Below are positions 12,474-25,452 of a stretch of DNA of 64,000 nucleotides, piece by piece; the first letter of the stretch is position 1, and each line of letters begins with the position of its first letter. A program made the position numbers and the translations under genes. Source of the DNA: Acorus gramineus (lineage: Eukaryota > Streptophyta > Magnoliopsida > Acorales > Acoraceae); assembly GCA_030737835.1 (NCBI GenBank), contig CM060853.1, forward strand, positions 14,781,720 through 14,845,719. The letters are read 5' to 3'. Below the pieces are notes generated by a model. It made no database searches and was not told the origin of the DNA. It saw nothing but the letters and a program-made list of their open reading frames with translations.

Positions 12474-14567
12474 AGGGGAATTGCCCAAATACCCCTTCAC
12501 CAACCCCTCTATTTTTTTTATACCCCTGAACTTTTTTTAATTTTTTCTTTACCCCTGTATCTTTGTTCAATTTTTTTTTTACCCCTATTTTTTTTAATAC
12601 CAGAACTATCTCTCATATAAGTGAAACACAAATCACATTCCCTTCTTTCCTTTTCTTCTTCTTCGTTCTCTTCCTCTTCCTTTTGTGTCCCCCTTTTTTA
12701 GGATTTGTGAGAGGGACCGGGCGATTGGCAACACCACCGACCTCACCACGCGCCTCCCCTCCTCGACCAACCCCCGCCATCTGATCTGTGTACCCCCACC
12801 ACCCACACAAACCACAACCGCCCCTCTCCGCCCCATCCCCACCACCCCCAAAATCCTCTCGATCTCCTCCCTCCTCTTCCCGTCCACCACCGTGAAATCC
12901 ACCCACTCCGCTCGACCACGACTCTAGTATCATCTGCGCCCTCCAACCCCCTGCCATGGCAGCAACAAGCTCCACCACGTTGGATCCTTTGGAGGGTCCG
13001 TCATGGCCGTCCAAATAGGGCCTTCACTGTGTCGATGTAGGCCTTCGTTGCCGTCTCTGGACACCACACCATCTCTCTCTCTCTCTCTCTGACACACACA
13101 CACGTAGCTCTCTCGATTGATTCATCGGTTGGGTGTGTTTTTGGATAAAAATTGAGTCAGAGATTTGATCTTCGTGAGTTAGTTTTTGCCTTTTTTTTGT
13201 TTGGTTTTTATGTGATGGGATGTTGGATGTTATTTCGGGTTGAAATTGAGCTAAATATCTTGTAATTGTGTGTTATGTTTTTTTGTTTGATTTCTTTGAT
13301 GGGATGTTATTGAATTTGAATTTTATTTGTTGATTATATTATAAATGGGATCTTGGATTTTTGATGTGGTTGATTTGGGTGTTTTAGACTGGATAGAGGA
13401 TGGGAGGTTGTGGGCTTATGATGCAAATAATTGATTTCCTTATATTTAAAAGGTTCAGAATTGGTAGGTTTTATAAGTGTTTATCAAGTTTTTGTAATTT
13501 TACATTTTATATTTGTACATGGTTATTACATTTCTATAAATTTGTGTAAATCTGTATCATTTATATATTTATAAATAGTTAGTTTAAATATGTAATTGGG
13601 AATTAACTGTAGCTATTACATTGGGCATTACATTATGTAATTGTGTTGTAGTTGTCATGTGAATGATAGATGATATTACATTAGTAGTTGTTACATTGGG
13701 CATTACATTTTATAATTGTATTGTAGTTTGGACATTAGTTTAATTCCATAATTTGATATATCTCTGTTTTGTAGTTTGGGCATTACATGATGTATTTAGT
13801 GTAATTGTGTTGTAGTTGCGACATTACATTATGCGAATGAAAGTTTTTGTTGTAATTAAGTAATCTTTGTAATTGGATTATTTCTTTTCTGTAAATGATG
13901 GTTTATGTTATGTAAATTGTAGTTTCTGTAATTTATTAGAATAGTTAAGTTAATAATTATATTTATGTGATTGGACGTTATAGTTTTGTACTAATTTGAT
14001 GTGCATATATCTTATGCAGAGGAGATCCATCACAGGAGTTATATAAAATATCTCAGAGACATGTTTGCCATGGTCAGACCCAACGTAGACTATCTGTTCC
14101 TTTTTAAAAAGACTCTATATACAGAACATAAACTCCCATAACTACAATATATATAATAAACATATATAATGTAACAACTACAACATAACTAACTAGGACT
14201 ATTTAATTATGGTTAATTTGAGATGCAATAATATTGTAACAATCATGTATTAAGTATTTTTCATTAATTAACAACTTGAGCAATAGGACATGTCAGAATA
14301 AATTGAGAAATTACAATGGAATACCTAATTACATACATGACTATCAATTACAGAAATGTAATATCAATTTACAAATATGTAAATGATCAATTACAGAACA
14401 TCACATTTTTTCTGTGGGGACAGTTTAGATAATAAAATGTGATGTGACAAGGGTGAGGGATAAAAAAAATATGAGACAGCTCTGCAGGGATAAATAAAAA
14501 ATAAAAAAAATCCAAGGGTACAAAAAAAATAGGGGGGCTGGTCAAGGGGTATTTGGATAATTCACCC
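12474..14567. mobile_element. Non-autonomous Mutator-like element (2.1 kb), copy A
   Basis: The left end AGGGGAATTGCCCAAATACC and the inverse of the right end (GGGTGAATTATCCAAATACC) form TIRs that continue into a C-rich/poly-T stretch. A perfect 9-bp direct repeat, TAAAATAAA, flanks the element (12465-12473, 14568-14576), the hallmark length for MULEs. The interior has a GC-rich, Pro/Arg-coding-like section (12700-13020) with no credible gene, a (CT)n/(CA)n stretch (13070-13100), and an AT-rich part with repeated TTACATTGGGCATTACA-type units. Its interior is homologous to 35446-36367, to 40655-41418 and to 63250-64000. No transposase is encoded. Confidence 0.8.
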
Positions 14568-14902
14568 TAAAATAAATTATAACGGTACGCAAAACATAGA
14601 CAAACAGAGGGTAAACTGTTAAAGTTGTGTATACATATTGAAGGGGTGCAAATAGACACCCAGCATGTATATAGTTTTTGAGTATCAAAGCGGGAGTCGG
14701 ATAAGGGAGGAGAAACATAACCCCACCACCCGACTCAATCATCCGTCCGTTTCTCGCGCCAAATCTGAACAATCCCTCGCCGTCTATTTATTTTACAGAT
14801 CCTAATCTAATCCGTTCTCACAAATGCAGTACAACCTCTCAATCTCCCTTTTCACTTGATCTCGAAAGCGAAACATTCAATTAAAAAAAACAATACTTTT
14901 CA

Positions 14903-17900
14903 ATGGCGGAGACCTTCTTATGGTCTCTCGAACTCCGCCGTTCTTGCCCCCTCCTCTCCTTCCCCACCAGGTCCTCTCTCCGAGCTCCTCCCTCCGTACG
15001 TCGCTCCGCCGCCCTCCGCCTCCTCCCGTGGACCCCGTCTCCCGCCGTCTCCGCCTCCTCCGCCGAAGTGGAGATCGTCTCCGCAGACGGTACCGTTTGA
15101 CAACCCCCCCCCCCCCTTTTAGTTCAATTTGAATAGAAATAAAAATGATTGAATTTAGAGATAGTAGGGTTTCGGTGGTGTCGTTTTTCTTGGCGTGTTT
15201 GCTGATGATCGAATGGGGTTCGGTGGTGGTGGCGGCAGAGCGGTCGGACGGCAGCATCGTCTTCCGGTTTGGGGACCCGGATCTCGAGGTGGCGGCGGAG
15301 GTCTCCGGTGATGGCGCGGGTGAGTCACGGCAGTCCGATTCGGACGATGATCGGTCGATGATTGCAGAAGCCTCTGAGAGGGCAGCATTGGGAGAGAGTG
15401 AAAGCGGTGACACCGCGATGGGAGGAGAAGAACTTGAAATGATGGAGTCTGTGAATTTAGTAAACCTTGAAACAGGAACAGGTGTAGCAGAAACCAGTGA
15501 TTCGGAGAGTGATTTGGTGGCCGGAGACGGTTTTGTGGACTCTGAAGAGAAAAATTTTTATGGGGATGAAGAAGATGTTGATTCGAGGCAAGCGCAGATG
15601 TTTGGGACGGAAGAGGGTAAAAGTCGGAGAGAAGATGGAGATTTGAGTTCTGATTCTGTAAAACAGATGAGCAGTTGCACAACGGATGATGAGCCCGTCG
15701 GTGTGGAGTTGGTTGGTGTGAGAGAAACTGCTGGGTTCTATGAATATAAACAGAAGATGGTTGAAGCACTAAATAACAGCATGGTGGCTTCGGCTGAGAG
15801 TTTTTTGGAACAACCGACAACTTCTGAAGTGGTTCCTGCCAAGCCCCCGATAATGGTTTGTCTTGCCTCTACTTATATGTGTTCCTTGTTTCTTCCTGTG
15901 AAAAATTATTATTCTCTATCAGTAGGTGTGTTTTTGACCACACGAGTAAGTGGTAGTTGTTATCTTCTCAGGCATGTTTGGTGCACTATTTCGTGGATGA
16001 AGTGTAGATACAGATTCAATGGCTAACACAGATTTAGAAGAAAAAAAAAGTTTGAAGCAAAGGCCATAAGTGATTAACAAAATATATCATATTCAATGGC
16101 TAAATATCAGTTCCATATTTCGAAGTGCTTGATAGCTGTGTTCTTGGGCAGTCAATTCATCTTCAATCATCAGATGATAAGGAAGTGAATGTAACAAGAA
16201 TGCATTAAACATTCCCGTTGTATTTAGAGATTTAATTAAGCATAAACAACAAATAAAAGAGCTATAGTTTGAGAACTGTGTTTTTGTTGAAATGTATAAA
16301 CACTTAACAAAAAATTGAGTTTAACAGCTGTCAATGTTGTATGGTCCTTTCTTTTTATTTAGTTCTCAACATCTGGAAGAGCTGGTTCATGCAGATCACT
16401 AAAAAGAAGACATCGTAACCTGAATTATAATGTTTATTTATTTATTTTCTATTTTTCTTTCAGTTAGATCTCATGTTGTGTTAGTAGCATGCCAGGAGTA
16501 AATGTATTATATGTTGCAACTTTGATGTTCAAAATTATGTTTTCAAATGGTTCATTTCTTATTCTCTCACTGAATCAAGGCATTTATTTGTACTGATTTG
16601 ATTTAGATATATTTTCTTATCAATGGTCTGAATATAGATTATAAATATACAAAAGAGTCAGGTTTGAGATCATATAGTAGAGGGTAAAACTTGTTACATT
16701 TACTTTTGGAAGTACACCAAACTCATTTAAACATGGGAATGGATATCTTTTACACTTTTCCTACTGCAGACATATCCTTTCCCTTTCATTCATTTATTCA
16801 TTCATTCATTTTCTTCTCGTCAATCTCACTTTGCTGCTTACCATTGACTATGAAAAAAACCTTGAATCAGGTTCAACAAGAAAGTCCAAGGTGAATTGTT
16901 AATACCATAACCTGTTACTATGAATTGTCCCCCAAATGTCGTTTAGTTGTCTTTATTCTATTTTTGAATCCTCTAATACATTGCTCTTTAGTACTTAGAA
17001 AATGTGAACATGTTGAGGAATGCACATTATGCGAGCCCCACTCCCTTTTCATTTTGTAGAGAAGCAAAACATATATTCACAGTCATTGTTTTTTGGTGAT
17101 ATATTCAGTATTGAATACGACTTTCGTCATGTTTTTGTGCCATCTATAGTCAAATTTCATTAATATGTATCCAGTTTGACACCCCCACCCCACCACACAC
17201 ACACAGTTAACAAAATGGAAATAATATCTTAAGGAATCCTGCCCTTTAAATGCTAAAATTTTGAGTGAAGGCCTCGGTGCCACGATGATTCAATTTGCAG
17301 ATTGATTAATTGACATGTTGGATTTTCAACCAGTACTGAAGTTCGTTTACATTTCTCTATGTTTTGCAGGAAAAAGAGTTTACACCTCCGATAAGTTTCC
17401 AGCAAGAAAATACCGAGGGAGATGAACAGCACAATGAGACTACAGAATCAACAACTTCAACACTTTCTCAGATGCCGCATACTGGAAGTTCTTCTGATCC
17501 AAATAAGTAAATATCTTTCTTTTTGGCTTTCTTGGTTCTTAATTTTTAGTTGGTTCTTTTTCCCTTTACTTTTCTGTTTCGACTGGCTTTTTTTTTTGTG
17601 TCGGGTTTTCGGAGAGGTGATGTTAGCTGATCAGTGCATATTAATAATATTTGGAATATGATGCATATAAGGATGCTAATCATGGAGCACAGTTTTAGAC
17701 ATAATATCTAATTCTCCCTTGGGTAAATGAATCTGCAGTTTGGTGACTTTTCTAGTGGGGTTTTCTCACTAATCCTCTCTAATTAAATGATATTTTAATT
17801 ATGTTTGAATGTCTTAGAATTGCTTCGAAACCTACTTGTTTTAGGCAGCTGTAGTTTATCACTTGCAACTCTTCTTTAACCGTTCTTCATGTTTCTCCTT

Positions 17901-20900
17901 GTACAAACAATTGTTTACACATCTTGGAATTACTGAGGGATATCTAATATGATAGTTTGTATTTATTGATTATAAACGGTTATAATTTCTTCTTGGCTTT
18001 ATTTCTTTTCATTTCTTATGCTGTATTTTTTTATTTTGGAGATCTCTCATCTCCATAGTTAGAAGGATTTTCATTTGATTTAATTTAATCAGGGGAGTTA
18101 CAACCTTCATTTAAAAGGTTGTTATTTACTATTGGGCATTGCATGGTTTTTTCTATTAACCTACTTGGAGATATAAACTATTGCTTCATTCTAGTTTTTC
18201 TTTACTTTTTTATCTGATATAATTTATTCTAGTTTTTCTTTCATTCTTAATTTGATATCATCAATGGTTAATTCCTAATAGGGAGTTGGCCTTGTCGTCG
18301 CCAAGACTTTTCCTTTCTTCTGGTGCTTCTATTTTACCACATCCTTCTAAGGTACTTCTTAACTTCTTGAATTTTTTTTTTTTATGGGCTTTGTCGCATT
18401 TTCATATCCCATTGAAAGAAAACTGCAAATCTCTGAATTTATATGTTATCATGTTAAAGCAGTTTATGTAGATCTTTTCCTGAAAAAATGACTTGAACCT
18501 TTGAAATCCACCTGTTTGTAATTTGCTGCCTGAGTTTATAGGCACTGAAACTTGATGTGATTTCAAAATCATGCAATGATTTTAGAAACTGCTGAATGTG
18601 ATGTCGAAATGGAATTCTTTTTTGCATTTTAACATAGCATCCTAATTATTTGTCACATGCCTGCCTAAACCCAAATATTAAGGAAATAAATCTGGAAATA
18701 GTTATAATATTAAATCAAATAATTATTATATCAAACTTGTACAATTTCTCAATGAATTGATATTTGGAAGCATTATCTTTTTGAAATAATCCACCAGAAT
18801 TTTTTTTTCCCCTTTTGTTTCATGCCTTGTTTAGAGCATCTTGCTTTTGTGCTAAACAGATCAACTATCTCATCTAAATATTAGAATTGTTGTTTACTTT
18901 CCATTTGTGTTGCCGATGTACTGTGATAATGATGTATATAATTCCAGGCATTGACAGGTGGGGAAGATGCTTATTTTGTAGCACATGAGAACTGGTTGGG
19001 TGTAGCTGATGGAGTCGGCCAATGGTCTCTAGAAGGTTACTTTCGAAAATGTTTACTCAGTTGCTTCTTTTAACCCAAGGCTTGAGAAATCATTTGCACT
19101 TATTTTTTTCAAGAGTATGTCGTAATCGAACACATAAGTTAGCATGTAAGTGAACAAGCAACATCAAACATGTTTTCATCTTATTTAATTTACATTTGGC
19201 TATGTATATTATAGACCAGGCAAATGTTAAATTTACCATCCCATCTATCAGGAACATATACCTTTGGTCTTATTTAGCATCATTAATTTTGCTGGTCCTT
19301 TTTGTCTTTTATATGATGCTCTGTCATGTCTTGACTGCGCGTTTATCGAGGAAGGCCACTCTATGATTTGGCCCCTATGCGAAGTGGAAAATGAGACTGG
19401 AACATTTGTTCTGTAGATGTTCATTTGCACGAAGATTATGGACAAATCTAGAGAATCTGCCGACTTAAAAATAAATTTTACAAGCTTAAACGGACTGGGA
19501 AGCTGGAAAAAATCTGAGGAAACAGGGTGATAGAAGTTTACGCGCCAAGTTTTCGCAAATTATCTTTCCCATAGGCTGTTGGGCCATCTTGCTGACGCAT
19601 AACGAGTTGGTTTTTTTAGGTTTCTGTGCAATATTCTGAGAATGTTCGTGATAGTGCCTTTTAATTCATTAAAGATTGGGCAAAATATTGTGTTTGAATT
19701 CAGACCGTTGGGTTGAGTAATGGGAGATTTGTAATAACTAAGCATCATCTGTCTGAGGTGGAAAAAAAAACATCTGTCTGAGGTGGGGTGGGTTCCAGGC
19801 TGATGCTTATGGCCCTGTTTTGCTTTTGATTTTTCTCTCTTCATCTTTTGTTTATCTAGCTTCATTGGTTTTACTTTATCTCTCGGGCGGGGCTGTACTC
19901 TTTAACTTCAGTTGAAAATACTTGAAATTAAGGTGTTAGTGTCCCTTTAATTTTTTTTTTATATAAAAAAAGTCAACAATCCCCACTTCCCCATTCCCCA
20001 TAGTTAGGTTGGCTTAATGAATACTACAAACTGTCAGGACACATTGACCTTCAATATGACGAGGGTCTCTGTAAGTTTTGTGATCTGCAATTTATTAACT
20101 TAAATGCATGTTACAGGGTTCTGACTTTTACTTTAATCCAACTCCCATTCTATTTGCAACCTCTGCAATGATTTGGCGGGGGGGGGGGGGTTGTTGTTGT
20201 GGGTTTCTAAAACATTTATCAATTGTCCCTTGCTAATGGATGCAGATTGAATAAGTTCAATATAGAATTAAGATAGAATTCTACTTTATGTTTGTCTTCA
20301 CTACTAGCACGTGGAAGATGTGCCATATATCTAGTTCTTGATAAGATGGATAGTTTTCTTGGTTAGATCTCCAAACTTCTGCAGTTTCAAATTCTAATTT
20401 TTATTTATCCTATTACAGAATTTGTTATAAAAAAAAAAATTTCTACCCACACTTTTCACTTCTGGACACTGAAAGGATGTACAATCCTGCTATTTCTTTA
20501 TTAGATGAGTAAGTTACTTTTGTCACAACGAGCCAATTTCTTCATAGTTTCAAATCCAATTAATATTGAATTACTCAAATATGAAGAAAATTTAGAACTG
20601 ATAATATACTCTGCTATCATTTTTCATATAGATTTGTTTTACATTTGAATCTTTCTTTTCTCAAGATATTAATACATACATGCACAGAAGATAAGGTTTT
20701 TCTAATAGTTTTGAACTGGTGCAATCTGTGGTACTTCTGCAGGAATAAATGCAGGACTATATGCTCGAGAACTCATGGATAATTGTGCAAGATTCGTTTC
20801 AGAGTTGCAGACAGTTCCTGGAACCAAACCGGAAGAAGTTCTTATTCGGGGTGCTGCAGTAACACGATCTCCTGGCTCATCCACAGCTGTGGTTTCTTTT

Positions 20901-22663
20901 TGTGATGGGCAGGTATGTTTTACCTTCTAGGTTGAATTCTGATCATTATATGAGCTGCTCAAGACTCAAGTCAGTATTAAAACTCTTGTCAGTGTCTGTC
21001 TTGTGAATTAGCCATCCACCGGTAGTTATTTTGCATAGAAGGTATCATATTACCATCATGATTGTCTGCACATAATTACTGAATTCCATAACAAGTTTAT
21101 TTCAGTTTTTTTTTACATCTTTAATTGACAGTGATCTGGATTGTCATTTTCTGTCTGTGATGATGAAACCATCCACAGTGGCTAACTGGCTATATATGCC
21201 GTTTTTTCCAATCATAGTATTTTCTGATTCCTTATTTTTGTCATGGTTTTTCTTTATGGGAAATGCTAAACATTTTGTAAACAGTTTTCCAACACGTCAC
21301 TACAACTATCTGATGAGCGATCCATTTTCCAAGTGAAATTGATCACCTAGATGTGGTGGATCCACATCATCAATGTATTGAAAACCTGTCCACAAAACCT
21401 TTTTGTTTAACATTGCTCCTTTTCTTCTTTTACTTGTTACCTAGGAAAATGCTACAATAATATTAATTATCAACCCCTTTCACATTTCCAATTTTTTATT
21501 TGTGCAGCTTAAATAGTAGCTTTCTCTGTGAATATCAACCCAACTTATCTTTAAGGATCTTTGCCAAAACCTGGGCTTTCAGTCCACTTATGTCAATTTC
21601 TAAAACTTTCTAAACTCTAAAAAATTATTATCAAATCTGCTCTCCTTGCTTTATATGATAGAGGCGAGATGTGATCACATATAATAAGGGCATTTATAGA
21701 GGAAGCCGATGGATGTCAATATGGATTGTGGGACACCCAATTGATCCATCATTTCTTTGACTTGCCAGGTCTGCAGACTAGTGAATAAAATCAACAAAAT
21801 ACAGAACAGTTATGAGAGACCTGAAATTTTACTCTATTTCATATTATGTAATTGGAGAACTTTAACGGTGTTGACCTTTACTTGTTAACCCTGCTTTATT
21901 TACTACCCATTTCCTTGTCTTCCTCTGCTTGATCCATCTTTTCTTCTTTTGGCTACTGAGACAATCTATGGTTAACAGGTTCTCCATGTGGCAAATCTTG
22001 GGGATTCCGGATTCATCATAATAAGAAATGGTGCAGTTTTTAAAAGGTCCACCCCTATGCTCTATGGATTTAATTTCCCCCTGCAAATCCAAAGAGGGGA
22101 TGATGCTGCACCACTTATAGAGGTATGTATTACTATGTCTTTCTTTCCTTTTCCTTCAACCATTTAACTCACTCTAAGAAATGGGTTTAACAGTAACACT
22201 TAAATTCTATTGGCCAGAAACATTATAACACATTTTAACTCCCAAATTGGATGATATAAATGTCTGCATCTCTCTATCAGACATACGCAATTGATTTGCA
22301 TGCGGGGGATGTCATCATCACTGCCACAGACGGCCTCTTTGACAATCTGTACGAGCAAGAAATTGCTGTGATAGTTTCGAAGTCCTTGCAAGCCAGTTTG
22401 AGCCCATCTGTAAGTACCAAATTTGTTCCTCAACATCTTGAGTTGATCAAAGGATAGCTTCAAGTTCCGTCTTCTCAATCGCATATGATATGCTTGTTCA
22501 GGAAATAGCGGAGTTCTTGGTGAAGAGAGCTCAAGATATAGGGAAATCTGCATCATCAAGAAGTCCATTCGCGGACGCAGCACATGCAGCTGGATACTCA
22601 GGATATACAGGAGGCAAGCTTGATGATGTCACGGTCATCGTCTCCATTGTTCAGAGCTCATGA
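14903..22663 (+). CDS. Protein phosphatase 2C (PP2C 62-like, probably plastid), nine exons
   Basis: Exons: 14903-15089, 15239-15855, 17370-17506, 18282-18351, 18948-19035, 20743-20912, 21979-22122, 22281-22409, 22502-22663. They join in frame to 567 aa. Residues 1 to ~60 are Ser/Arg/Pro-rich and look like a transit peptide. Residues 63 to ~310 are acidic, Ser/Glu/Asp-rich and probably disordered. The C-terminal ~240 residues are a PP2C domain of the short PBCP/PP2C-62 class. It has GGEDAYF near 341 and GVADGVGQW with metal ligand Asp358. It also has SPGSSTA near 400, LGDSG at 430-434, ATDGLFDN with Asp488, and [11 protein letters not shown] with Asp555/Asp556. The predicted activity is Mg/Mn-dependent Ser/Thr dephosphorylation; the substrate is unknown. 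Every intron has GT-AG ends. All metal-binding aspartates are present, so the enzyme looks intact. The plastid location is inferred from the N-terminus. Confidence 0.9.
19240..19960 (+). mobile_element. LINE (L1-type) 3' fragment in PP2C intron 5
   Basis: One frame at about 19390-19460 reads [16 protein letters not shown], the zinc-binding zf-RVT motif found after the reverse transcriptase domain of plant L1 LINEs. Further Leu/Ile-rich LINE-like frames follow near 19560-19620. The fragment is interrupted by stops and frame changes and lacks the endonuclease and reverse transcriptase, so it is a dead 5'-truncated copy. It lies in sense orientation inside a 1.7-kb intron. A 19-bp direct repeat (CATCTGTCTGAGGTGG unit) sits near 19746-19786. 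The exact ends are uncertain. Confidence 0.5.
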
Positions 22664-23300
22664 GGTTCATTTTCTTCATCTCTTGTAGTCTGGGTTTTGT
22701 TTCTTATTTGCAGTCATTCTGTGATTATTGAAGCAGCAAAGCATATTATTCGTATTGTATAACAATGGTAGAAACGAAGGTAGACCAATCTAAAGTGCAT
22801 CTATTGTCTGTAATTTTAATCAGGTGTTTTTGGGGAGTACACACATATAAGGGACATCTACGACAAACTTCATTTCATGGATAAAATTGAATATAATTCC
22901 AAAATACATATGGCACCATATGTACTATAAACGCTTCACATTTCATTATAATGAGAAGATGCAGATAATCAATTGATGATTTGATTTCTACAAGTTACAC
23001 AAGCATTACAGCACATTTTAGTGATTTGGTTGTCTTGTGGGACAGGCATGCTGAATTTTTAATTATTTAGGCATGCATTATTTTTGTTAGAGTAGTGTGG
23101 CCACTTGAAAAATGACAATCTTTAAAGTGTCACGGACTCAAATAACCATTATGTTGATTGAACTGAGTTGAGATCTAAATCTTTTTTATATCACTAATTG
23201 GGAATATTTCTAGAGAATAAGTGTTGAGATTTAGAGCAAAATTTAGGCTCTGTTTGGTAAACTGATAAATCAGCGTTTATTTCGCTTAAAGCTGAAATTC
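22664..23300. other. 3' flank of PP2C and intergenic DNA
   Basis: The first ~150-200 bases are probably the PP2C 3' UTR. The rest is AT-rich with no coding signal. The text AGGCTCTGTTTGGTAAACTG near 23250 resembles the start of many plant hAT MITEs, but no matching right end was found. Confidence 0.4.
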
Positions 23301-23431
23301 AGCACTTATTACTGAAACAACAAACTGTTTATAGTGGCCACCCCATTATAGGACCCAAAATTCATATTCCGTTTTAGAATGTGAAAACAGGGTAACCTCT
23401 CCATCAATACTAATCACAAACTGTTATTTAA

Positions 23432-23629
23432 GGGTTTGGATCCCATGCTTGTTTTTCTTCTGTTTATATCTTACTTGACTTTTATCGTGGGATTGTCAGA
23501 TCATCACAATTAAAATCAAACGGTTATAAATATATCAAATCATGAATGGATAAATGGATTCATTTTATTGAAGAATTTATGATCAAAGCACAAAATAAGC
23601 ATGGAAAAACAAGTAGAGGATCCAAACCC
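23432..23629. mobile_element. 198-bp Mutator-type MITE with perfect 9-bp target duplication
   Basis: The ends GGGTTTGGATCC and GGATCCAAACCC are exact inverses. The flanking GTTATTTAA occurs on both sides (23423-23431, 23630-23638). The paralogous position in the second LTPG unit (near 30582-30593) is an unoccupied site with a single CATTTAAAGC-type sequence. This directly shows insertion after the duplication. Confidence 0.85.
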
Positions 23630-24077
23630 GTTATTTAAAGCTTAAACAAATCACGTGCGCACACAAAAAAGGTGATATTGTAGCCTTCAAACACCTAAAA
23701 AGTTGATTATGCAAATTTGTCAGCTGAATTGAGCATCAGATCCGGTTTAGTTTACTCAAGTGCCCATACAAGTGGTTGGTGCTCCAGACCTCTTGGCGAA
23801 TTTTGCTCTTCGGACTCAAATGCGAGTCATGACAGATGGGTAACAACATGATAGTATTAGGGGTCTTTTAAATTCTGTATAGCAAAGCTTGTTTATTACA
23901 CAGGCTTACCTGAACACGAGACTTATGTGTGAATGCTCGAATGTCCACCTGATTTTTATTTTTATTTTGATACATATTAAATACATGTCCTTTCACAAGG
24001 GCCTTTAAGTTTCAAAAAAAAAAACAATCTCCACAACAACAACAACAACAACCAAAATGTGAAAATGAGTGTCCAGT

Positions 24078-25103
24078 TCAATAGTGAAGAGAATAAGTGG
24101 AGATGAAGATGGTGATGAGAATCACAAATGACCCAACTGAGTGTGCTGAAGCTCCGCCGGTCTGAGATTTCGGTGACCCGGCTGGGACTCTTCCGACGGT
24201 CATCTCCGATGTCGGTGACGGGGCTACATTTATAATTTCACAAATATAAATTCATATATCAGCCTAATTCATATATTGATAGAGCCCATAAAAAAAAAAA
24301 TGAAAAAGAAAAAAAGAACAAGATGTTACGCACGGTCCATTTTACAAGTTTTTATTTTTAAAAAATAATAAATATATATTTTTATAAAATGTTAAATACA
24401 CGTAAAATTGCATTCAGATTTTAAAAATAAAAGCTTAAAAACAAAATACTATACACCCAGAATGAGAACATGATATATTGGATATATGTTCTTTTTTTGA
24501 AATACAATATATGTTCTTGAATCTTTGATATTATGAAAAACCCATTAAAGAAGGACCCATTATAAAGAAAGGCAGAAAATACATACCAGGAGCAAATTCA
24601 GAACCAGTGACACTTGAAACTGCAATAACCCAAAAAAAAAAAAAAAGAGTGAATCAAAAGACACCAACCAACCATTTCAGGCCACAAAGTACAAACACAA
24701 TTTTTGTTTATTTTTTTTTTTTTGAAAAAGAACAAAATCACTTACTTCTACAGTTACTCAAGGGAGGGGTGGAGACACCACAAGCAGAGGGAAGCCCAAG
24801 TGCCTTAGTGAAATCCACAGAAATCCCAAAACTTGAACTGCTTTTGAAACCCTCACAGAGGCAACCCACCTCCCCTGCCTTCAACAACCCTTCAAGACCT
24901 GTACAGCAGGACTTCTTTGGCTCTGCTGTGCTGCTTCCTTTCACAATATAACTCAAACAGTCTGCCAGACCCAGAATGGCAATGTTGCAGTCCACGGCAG
25001 GGGAAGGAGCAGGGCTTTGTGGGTGGTGGTGGGGTTTGGCCTCAACTTGAACCATGAATGCTGAGACCAACATGGTCAGGACCACCAAAACTGGTCTCTC
25101 CAT
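24078..25103 (-). CDS. GPI-anchored non-specific lipid-transfer protein (LTPG), copy 1
   Basis: There are three exons on the minus strand: 25103-24746, 24619-24587 and 24223-24078. They give 178 aa. Residues 1-22 are a signal peptide (MERPVLVVLT... ending QVEA). A His/Pro/Ser stretch follows. The eight-cysteine motif is complete: Cys39, 49, 66, 67, 81, 83, 108 and 118, spaced C-x9-C-x16-CC-x13-CxC-x24-C-x9-C. Exon 2 is only 33 nt. The C-terminus is a Pro/Ser-rich spacer (FAPAPSPTSE) followed by a small-residue GPI-attachment region and the hydrophobic tail SFVILITIFISTYSLHY. Such proteins sit on the outer face of the plasma membrane and help export cuticular lipids; the substrate here is unknown. 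Donors are GTAAGT and GTATGT. Its paralog lies at 30747-31815. Confidence 0.92.
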
Positions 25104-25452
25104 TGTTGAAAAGGTTGGGAAGTGAGAAAGCTGTAATGAGTCTGTTCAGGATTTTCAAAAGGTCCGGATCCCATCAGTTCCTAAATATATCAGTTCGGTC
25201 AGTAACAAATGAAATGGGTGTGAAAACGGAAGCTCATCGTCAACTCACACGTTCTAATTTTTGTTTTTCTTTGAATTTTTTTTCCATGACACCCTTTCCC
25301 ACACGAATGACCTCTTTTTTTTTTTTCTACCCCTCCTTCCTTGAGCTCACCACCTTGGTTTCTTTCTTCCTTCCTTCCCCACCTCTCCACCCACTCAACC
25401 TCTCAAATATAATTTTTTAATTCTTTTAATGAGAACAATCAAATGGGGTTTA

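Larger units (their letters stand above)
23320..25157 (-). repeat. Tandem duplication unit 1 (LTPG gene plus 3' flank)
   Basis: This segment matches 30470-31868 in the same orientation. The match covers the promoter-proximal region, all three exons, both introns and about 600 bp beyond the stop codon. Unit 1 is longer because it holds a 198-bp MITE (23432-23629) and ~350 bp near 23690-24030 that unit 2 lacks. Outside the stated limits the two loci stop matching. Confidence 0.8.

Noticed and set aside
12613-13014. 133-codon minus-strand frame, Gly/Arg-rich, in MULE copy A
   Set aside because: Low-complexity composition caused by a GC-rich pyrimidine-rich stretch, overlapped by equally long frames in other phases. 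It shows no domain and is not preserved in copies B and C.
14877-15820. Long minus-strand frames opposite PP2C exons 1-2
   Set aside because: Antisense shadows of the Ser/Glu-rich and GC-rich PP2C coding sequence, with Pro/His/Ser low-complexity translations.
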